The position numbers and the translations under genes were made by a program. Below are positions 58,652 to 64,000 of a DNA stretch of 64,000 nt, in pieces. This stretch comes from Eubacterium_G segne (GTDB taxonomy: Bacteria; Bacillota; Clostridia; Lachnospirales; Lachnospiraceae): NCBI RefSeq assembly GCF_014287775.1, contig NZ_JACOOZ010000001.1, forward strand, positions 62,001-126,000, given 5' to 3'. The notes below the pieces were generated by a model, which worked only from the letters and a program-made list of their open reading frames with translations, searched no databases and was not told the DNA's origin. Each line of letters opens with the position of its first letter. The stretch's first letter is position 1.

Positions 58652-59953
58652 TTAATAGTTCATTTTCTCATCAATTTTTGCAAGGGCATCCTTTGGTTCA
58701 TAGTTACCTGTAATTACACCAAAAATTGAATCATATAACTGACTCTGAACAGATGATGAAAGCATCAAATCCGGCTGTTTTGCAGGGCTTGCCCATCCTT
58801 CATTGATTGATTTCACTACCTCATTTAATGTATGCTGTGCATCTGCCACTTCAATTCCTGTATAGTTTGTTGCAGGGAATACAGAGCCTTCATATGACAT
58901 CTTTGCTGCTTCTTCGCCATAGTAATATTCAAGGAACTTATAAACCGCTTCTTTCTTTCCACTATCATCTGCTACCTTTGAGCTTACACAAATAGGATTT
59001 GATGGTACTTTCATAGCTGCCTTTTGTTCGTAGCTGCTGTCTGAGAATGTAGGTCCCCACCAGAAGCCAACTTTGTCGCCCATCTTTTCATCTAACTCTG
59101 CACTATCCCATGCACCTGAATTGAATAAAAGTGCCTTGCCTGACTCAAATGTATTCTTTGCATCAAAGTATTCCTGGGTTGCCATGTTCTTTGCAAATGC
59201 TCCTGCCTTTGCAAGACTCTGTAACTTTTCAAAACATTTAAGTAAATCGTCATTGTTAAATTTCTTCTTGCCATCAAGAATATCATTAATGTAATCTGAG
59301 TATCCGTAACGGTCTAACATTGCAAGATAACCCCAGATTGCATATGAGCTGTTTTTATTTCCCTGAGCAATTGCTGTAATTCCTTTGTCATTACATTTCT
59401 TTACAATATCAAGTAATTCGTCAAAAGTTGTTCCGTTCTTAATTTCAACTCCTAACTTTTTTGCAACTTCTTTATTGTAGAAGAAGCCTTCAACATTACA
59501 CTGATATGGAAGTCCGTACTGGATTCCATCCTTAAATGCTTCCTTAACACTTGCATCAAGAGCTGAATCTGTACTAGTGTATTCTTTTAAAAAGTCTGAT
59601 AAATCAAGTAAATACCCACCCTCATTATATTCAGAGGTCTGTGATGCATCCAACCAGAATATTTCAGGTAATTTTCCACTTGAAGCTTCAAGCTTCAGAT
59701 TCTTTAAATGTGCTTCCGTGTCTGCTGCTTCAAATTCAACTTTGTACTTTCCTGAATACTTTTTGTTAAATTCCTGAACAATTTTGTATGTAACTGTCTC
59801 CTGTGTTTTTGGATCAGCAACATGTATTCCAAACTTAATTGTTACCTCTCCGTTTCCTTTAGCGCTGTCATCTGACTTAGATGAACTTCCACAGCCAACC
59901 ATCATTGCTGCTACCATGGTTACTGCCATTACTAATGCTATAATTTTCTTCAT
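58652..59953 (-). CDS. Sugar-binding lipoprotein of the fructan ABC importer
   Basis: 433-residue family 1 extracellular solute-binding protein. The lipobox is AAMMVGCGSS. Cluster B features are present (VTIKFGIHVADPKTQETVTY near the start, LPEIFWLDASQ, VEGFFYNKEVAKKLGVEI, KALLFNSGAWDSAELDEKMG). It captures an oligosaccharide, probably a short fructan given its operon partners. It is the first gene of the operon and has AAAGGAGG before the ATG. Confidence 0.9.
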   Translation of the reverse strand: MKKIIALVMAVTMVAAMMVGCGSSSKSDDSAKGNGEVTIKFGIHVADPKTQETVTYKIVQEFNKKYSGKYKVEFEAADTEAHLKNLKLEASSGKLPEIFWLDASQTSEYNEGGYLLDLSDFLKEYTSTDSALDASVKEAFKDGIQYGLPYQCNVEGFFYNKEVAKKLGVEIKNGTTFDELLDIVKKCNDKGITAIAQGNKNSSYAIWGYLAMLDRYGYSDYINDILDGKKKFNNDDLLKCFEKLQSLAKAGAFAKNMATQEYFDAKNTFESGKALLFNSGAWDSAELDEKMGDKVGFWWGPTFSDSSYEQKAAMKVPSNPICVSSKVADDSGKKEAVYKFLEYYYGEEAAKMSYEGSVFPATNYTGIEVADAQHTLNEVVKSINEGWASPAKQPDLMLSSSVQSQLYDSIFGVITGNYEPKDALAKIDEKMNY

Positions 59954-59985
59954 TTTCTTTCCTCCTTTAGCATTTATTAATTTGC

Positions 59986-59992
59986 GGAACCC
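59986..59992. promoter_or_regulatory. Possible operator half-site near the sugar-binding protein start
   Basis: GGAACCC repeats one half of the palindrome at 60053-60066. A second contact point for the LacI-type repressor is possible, but seven bases alone are weak evidence. Confidence 0.3.
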
Positions 59993-60052
59993 TTTTCTTG
60001 ACCCTTTTCCACATTTTTACAGTGTGTTATTTGTTTTTGTGATTTTTGTATG

Positions 60053-60066
60053 TGGAACGGGTTCCA
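60053..60066. promoter_or_regulatory. Putative operator of the LacI-type repressor
   Basis: TGGAACGGGTTCCA, a 6-2-6 inverted repeat, sits 13 bp downstream of the -10 of the fructan operon promoter. Position and symmetry suit a LacI-family repressor site. The centre is GG, not the usual CG, so the exact centre is uncertain. Confidence 0.6.
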
Positions 60067-60078
60067 TTTGATAGCTTT

Positions 60079-60107
60079 ATTATATATTTTTACTTATGTT
60101 TTGTCAA
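60079..60107 (-). promoter_or_regulatory. Consensus promoter of the fructan utilisation operon
   Basis: TTGACA (60102-60107) and TATAAT (60079-60084) with 17-bp spacing, a perfect sigma-A match. Tight repression by an operator is therefore expected. The rest of the 367-nt gap (59954-60320) holds the operator and the lacI terminator. Confidence 0.85.
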
Positions 60108-60231
60108 TATCATTTTTAACCTTTGTGCATATTGCTATATATTCTCTCTTTTAATTGGTTATTAAGTATATATTTTTCATTGTTCAAACGTTTTCATTGT
60201 TATTTTTTTAACATTGAAATATATCAAAAAA

Positions 60232-60295
60232 TAAAAAAAATAAACTTTATACCGGCGATTTTATTAATCGCCAACATAGAGTTTATTTTTTTACC
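60232..60295 (-). terminator. Terminator of the LacI-type regulator gene
   Basis: A GC stem GGCGAT/ATCGCC extended by AAAAAAATAAACT/AGTTTATTTTTTT arms. The A- and T-runs on both sides make it potentially bidirectional. It lies 26 nt past the stop at 60321. Confidence 0.8.
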
Positions 60296-60320
60296 TGTTA
60301 TTTATATATTAATTTGTAAA

Positions 60321-61304
60321 TTATACTCTGGTACTGTCTCCTCTTATAAGTACAGTTTCTAAGTATATATTTTTTTCCGTAGCAGCATTTCCATCTATGG
60401 CTCTTGTAATTATTCTTGTTGCCTCTTTCGCCAGTCTTTCAATAGGCTGCTTAATCTTCGTAAGGGAAGGATGTGCCATATCTGTTACATATGTTCCGTC
60501 ATATGCAATAATTTTTAAATCTTCAGGAATTTTTCTGCCTTTGCTTAACGCATACTTCTCAAACAGCATGGCAACAAGGTCCGTTCCAAACATTCCATCT
60601 GCATCCGGATACATATCGTATACTTCTTTTACTACCTGAGCGAAATATTCCGTATCAAATTTGTTCCACTCCATTTCATAAGTGTACACTTGAATTCCTG
60701 CTTTCTTTAATTCCCGCTGAAAGTATTCATGTCTCTCCAATGCCGGAGACTGAACTTTCTTAGCTCCCTGGAGTTGAACTACCTTTTTGCATCCACATCT
60801 TATAAACTCCCTTGCTGCCATAATTCCACCATGTCTGTGATCCACTGACACTATGGGAATCCTGTCGTCAATATATCGATCTAATGCAACAATAGGCATA
60901 TCGTTTATAAGATATTCATCCACATTTAATGAATGAACACCGGTTATAATACCATCTACAACACATTTCTTAAGCATCTGCAAATACTCTGTTTCATATT
61001 CGCTATTCTTAGCTGTGCTGCACACCATAGTTTTATATCCCTTTTCATGCAATGCACTTTCTACCTGATTCACAAACTCCGAAAAAAAAGGATGTTCCAA
61101 AGCAGGCACCAAAACTGCAATTATACCACTTTTGTTTCTAAACAAATTTCTTGCCAATTCATTTGGCATATAATCCAGCTCCTTCATTGCTTTTTCAATT
61201 TTATCTTTTGTTTCCTCAGAAACATAACCACTGTTGTTAATAACTCTCGATACGGTAGCAACTCCTACTCCCGCTCTTCGTGCCACATCCTTAATTCCAG
61301 GCAT
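60321..61304 (-). CDS. LacI-family transcriptional regulator of the fructan operon
   Basis: 327 residues. The N-terminal DNA-binding domain is typical: GIKDVARRAGVGVATVSRVI, NNSGYVSEETKDKI, YMPNELARNLF. The periplasmic-binding-like effector domain follows (GIIAVLVPALEHPFFSEFV, DGIITGVHSLNVDE, GTDLVAMLFEKYALSKGRKI). It ends 217 nt before the operon's promoter elements and is transcribed in the same direction, so it is most likely a local repressor responding to fructose or a fructoside. AGAGGG precedes the ATG. Confidence 0.9.
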   Translation of the reverse strand: MPGIKDVARRAGVGVATVSRVINNSGYVSEETKDKIEKAMKELDYMPNELARNLFRNKSGIIAVLVPALEHPFFSEFVNQVESALHEKGYKTMVCSTAKNSEYETEYLQMLKKCVVDGIITGVHSLNVDEYLINDMPIVALDRYIDDRIPIVSVDHRHGGIMAAREFIRCGCKKVVQLQGAKKVQSPALERHEYFQRELKKAGIQVYTYEMEWNKFDTEYFAQVVKEVYDMYPDADGMFGTDLVAMLFEKYALSKGRKIPEDLKIIAYDGTYVTDMAHPSLTKIKQPIERLAKEATRIITRAIDGNAATEKNIYLETVLIRGDSTRV

Positions 61305-61315
61305 CTTTTTCCCTC

Positions 61316-63169
61316 TTATTCTCCAAATTTCACTGATACTGACTCAAACATTTTAATATATGAATTGCCCTTTACATAAACATATTCATTATTATCAAGC
61401 TGTGCCTTTTTGTATCCTGCGTCTAACAATTCCTGATAATTACTTATTGTTGAAAATACTATATTATCCTTTGTTAAATTCTCCGGCTGTTTTGCATATA
61501 TGGTGTATTCGTTTAAAATCAGTTGATATGCGTAAGTGTTTCTCTGTACTCCACTTCTTTCATAGTAATCCACTACATAAATATCTTTTGGTACATCGTA
61601 ACCTTTCTCCTCTAGCGTTCTGACCACACCTGTTCCTGCATCGCTAACTTTTTTAACATTAGTACAGTAATTATTATCCCAAACTGTTGCACCATAAATA
61701 TATTCGTAACCAAATAACAGCGTAAGAATAACTAGTGGAATCATAATTTTTTTCTTGTAATAGCTAATTAAAAATATTACCAGCAATACGACAGTAATAA
61801 CTGTCGCCATTAAGTAATATCTGGTTCTCATAGGCACTTTGCCGCCTATGTCATAACCGCTAAATGCATTGTACACTTCTGAAGCCACTCTTGATCTTCC
61901 CATTTTAGGTAAAATAAAGCATACCCATACTGTCTGGAATGACAAAAGAAGTATTGCAAATCCCACAAGATATTTTCTAATACTTTCTCTTTTCTCATAT
62001 ATCATAGCAATGCCTGTCATAAATACCGGTCCTAAAAACGGTCCCACATATCGTACATAAGTAAGAGCCTTAAATCCGTAAGGATTTCCACCATCCAGTG
62101 CCGGTACCACACGCTTTAACCATGTAAAACACTGGGCAAACATTACAGCTCCAATACACATAATAAATAATGCTGAAATTACAAGACAAAATGGTTCTGC
62201 ATTAAAGTTTCCTTCTTCATCCTTCACTGCCAATGCTTTTTTTGTAACTATAAGCTGTGCTATTGTATCCTTATATCTGAAAATAAGCATTATAAGTATA
62301 AGGGCAAAAATGCCTCCTGAAAATACCAATACAGTATTAATCTGCCCGAAAATTGTAGAACCTACTGCATTCCACGTTTTTGGATTTGCCAACTTCTGTG
62401 GTGTTATATCCATTTTTGCCTTTGTATTTCTCAAAAACTTTCCTTCCTGCCAATTCCAGATAGTTTTTTTAACCATGGTATTAAACTTACCTGCCGCAAA
62501 ATAAAACACTCCAAGGGAAATTATTCCTGATATTGGTTCTACAAGCCACTTTCTGTAGAATATAAGATAACATACAACAACAATACAGAAAGCAATAAGA
62601 ATAACCTTTGTTCTGGCATGGGTTGTAAGCAAATATGTAATTAAAAACATAATGCCAACCGTGTATATGATTTTTTTCTTTTTATTGTTACCATATTCAA
62701 TTAGCTTGCAGGCAAACAAGGTTATAATCCATACACAGCCAATAACTATATGTTCATTAAACACTTCCATTGCTCTTGTTACTACCATAAATGAACATGC
62801 AATGGAGCCTATAAATAAATAAGCTCTTTTATCAACCTTAAGGTATTTCTTCATAATATAGTAGCTTATTGGTGCGCTGATACTTTGTAAAATTGCACAC
62901 ACGCTAAGGATTGTTCCATAAATTACTGTTACGTTATTTGTCAAATAAAATAGTGGTGCAAATAGTATTGTAAAACCGCCACCGTAATAATATTTTGCAA
63001 ATGTAGTTAATGCTGTCCAGTCTTTTCCACCAAAATATGCACCTGTTGACAATGTTCCTAACTCGTCCATAGGTGTTCTCATTGGAGAACTAAAAAGCGC
63101 AATACAAATAAGACGCGGAATAAGTGCAATTAAAAATACCCACAGCAAATCATATTTTTTTGCCTTCAT
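61316..63169 (-). CDS. Large multi-span membrane protein, GT-C-glycosyltransferase-like
   Basis: About 617 residues with roughly 12 membrane segments in the first 500 residues and an extracytoplasmic C-terminal domain. An early loop with acidic residues, PMRTPMDELGTLSTGAYFGG, sits after the first span. That is where GT-C enzymes (lipid-phosphosugar-dependent glycosyltransferases such as the GT39 and ArnT groups) carry catalytic Asp/Glu. I do not recognise a closer family. The ATG at 63169 is 12 nt from AAGGAG and 1 nt after the upstream gene's stop; a start at 63193 would overlap and lacks a site. The neighbouring pyruvyl transferase suggests surface polysaccharide synthesis. Confidence 0.65.
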   Translation of the reverse strand: MKAKKYDLLWVFLIALIPRLICIALFSSPMRTPMDELGTLSTGAYFGGKDWTALTTFAKYYYGGGFTILFAPLFYLTNNVTVIYGTILSVCAILQSISAPISYYIMKKYLKVDKRAYLFIGSIACSFMVVTRAMEVFNEHIVIGCVWIITLFACKLIEYGNNKKKKIIYTVGIMFLITYLLTTHARTKVILIAFCIVVVCYLIFYRKWLVEPISGIISLGVFYFAAGKFNTMVKKTIWNWQEGKFLRNTKAKMDITPQKLANPKTWNAVGSTIFGQINTVLVFSGGIFALILIMLIFRYKDTIAQLIVTKKALAVKDEEGNFNAEPFCLVISALFIMCIGAVMFAQCFTWLKRVVPALDGGNPYGFKALTYVRYVGPFLGPVFMTGIAMIYEKRESIRKYLVGFAILLLSFQTVWVCFILPKMGRSRVASEVYNAFSGYDIGGKVPMRTRYYLMATVITVVLLVIFLISYYKKKIMIPLVILTLLFGYEYIYGATVWDNNYCTNVKKVSDAGTGVVRTLEEKGYDVPKDIYVVDYYERSGVQRNTYAYQLILNEYTIYAKQPENLTKDNIVFSTISNYQELLDAGYKKAQLDNNEYVYVKGNSYIKMFESVSVKFGE

Positions 63170-63170
63170 T

Positions 63171-64000
63171 TTAATTTCTGTCTCCTTCTTCATATAACTT
63201 TATTGACTTTCTGACTCTAAACGGGAATAACAGCTGGCTTCTTATTACCACTGAATGATGCTTTTTCTTGGAATTTAAAGCATTTTCAAGCCATGCCATT
63301 GATTTCTTTCTTTCATTGTTTAATATTTCATTAACCTTAGTGTAATCTAATTCCATTTCGTTGTCAAAAGTTCCCAATTCATTAGGATCCCACACAAATC
63401 TGTCCATTAAATCAAATTCTTCCATTAAAGAAATAAAGCGGTCTGCTCCTCTTCCCGGATTTGAAATAGCATAAAAAGGCTTTTCAAATAAAATTGAAAT
63501 ACAAGTTCCATGGAAAGAATCAGTAACAACCATATCACTATGTTTAAAATAGAATAACCAGTCATCTACTTCCACATCAGATACTACATATTGGTCTAAA
63601 TCCATTTTTTCCCTATTAGTTTCAAACAAATGTGGCCATCCGTCCAACATAACTACCAAATCTTTGTTATATTTTTTTGCAAGCCTTAATAATGCTTCCC
63701 TCTTTTCAGGGGTAGGATCAAGTATATAAGCTGCAATGTAGTTTGACTTTACTTTTCTGTCTGATTCATTAGCTATGTCTCCTAAGCAGTTGCTTTCACA
63801 TAAAAGCACCGGGTCTAAAACGTGTTCTGCACGGATTCCCAAAAGTTTTTCGCACATATTTACGTTGACCTTTTCCCTTACGGAAACATAATTCATCCTT
63901 CTTAAGCATTTTACCGCTTTCCACATATATTCCTTTGGAGCCTTAAATCTGTCAGTACCAAAGGATGTGGCATAGGATATTTTTTTATTCTTACGATTTA
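63171..64000 (-). CDS. Polysaccharide pyruvyl transferase family protein (partial, start outside window)
   Basis: The frame is open to the window edge. The visible 276 codons include SYATSFGTDRFKAP near the left, YVSVREKVNVNMCEKLLGIR, LDPVLLCESNC, and the diagnostic DMVVTDSFHGTCISILFEKP block. The family (CsaB/PssM-like) transfers pyruvate from phosphoenolpyruvate to sugars in cell-surface polymers, though many relatives are uncharacterised. The true start lies beyond 64000. It runs directly into the membrane protein gene, so the two are one transcript. Confidence 0.82.
   Translation of the reverse strand, partial: NRKNKKISYATSFGTDRFKAPKEYMWKAVKCLRRMNYVSVREKVNVNMCEKLLGIRAEHVLDPVLLCESNCLGDIANESDRKVKSNYIAAYILDPTPEKREALLRLAKKYNKDLVVMLDGWPHLFETNREKMDLDQYVVSDVEVDDWLFYFKHSDMVVTDSFHGTCISILFEKPFYAISNPGRGADRFISLMEEFDLMDRFVWDPNELGTFDNEMELDYTKVNEILNNERKKSMAWLENALNSKKKHHSVVIRSQLLFPFRVRKSIKLYEEGDRN

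Overview
All intact genes in this 64 kb window lie on the minus strand. The DNA is AT-rich, with strong AGGAGG-type ribosome binding sites and promoters close to TTGACA-N17-TATAAT. Gram-positive markers are present: lipoprotein signal peptides, an LCP protein, a DacA-type diadenylate cyclase, Csp-like subtilase and fibronectin-III secreted proteins. A FabK-type fatty-acid operon is also present. Together these suggest a low-GC anaerobic Firmicute, most likely Lachnospiraceae. That assignment is inferred from family resemblance, not from a search. No rRNA, tRNA, prophage, insertion sequence or CRISPR array was seen.

Layout, left to right (transcription runs right to left). 1-1.5 kb: start of pstC, and a pstS whose two halves are circularly permuted, behind a Pho-box-like promoter. 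1.5-9.4 kb: an LRR membrane protein, a secreted metallophosphoesterase, YqeY, a YgiQ radical-SAM protein and a large TPR-nucleotidyltransferase-DUF4125 fusion. 9.4-12.5 kb: a Fur/Zur-znuABC zinc operon with a perfect 7-1-7 Fur-family box. 12.5-18.5 kb: a HAD phosphatase, an intergenic region packed with hairpins, proS, a secreted Fn3 protein, a Csp-like subtilase and a 26-residue lipoprotein. 18.6-28 kb: a divergent ClpX, HtrA, then an apparent six-gene envelope operon (two membrane proteins, cdaA, cdaR, galE, LCP). 28-31 kb: an ECF sigma/anti-sigma/secreted-protein unit and a repeat-rich intergenic region.

31-35.4 kb is the most interesting part. The metQNI transporter is preceded by a 34-codon Cys/Met-rich leader ORF, an intrinsic terminator and a mutually exclusive antiterminator, which is the layout of ribosome-mediated attenuation. 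An Rrf2 (CymR-like) regulator lies next to it. The same CCTATTA-N5-ATAGGA site occurs just downstream of three promoters: those of rrf2, the met leader, and a decayed HD-hydrolase gene ahead of tcdA.

35.5-38 kb: a secreted GH64 beta-1,3-glucanase. 38.2-49.1 kb: a complete type II fatty-acid operon (fabH-acpP-fabK-fabD-fabG-fabF-accB-fabZ-accC-accDA fusion, then a second FabK-like flavoprotein and a TetR regulator). 49.4-51.6 kb: a small exported module in which two adjacent genes carry lesions inside their signal peptides. 51.8-61.3 kb: a WYL regulator, and a fructan/sucrose utilisation operon (ABC importer, GH172, GH32, fructokinase) with a LacI regulator and operator. 61.3-64 kb: a multi-membrane-span protein and a partial polysaccharide pyruvyl transferase, probably the edge of a cell-surface polysaccharide locus.
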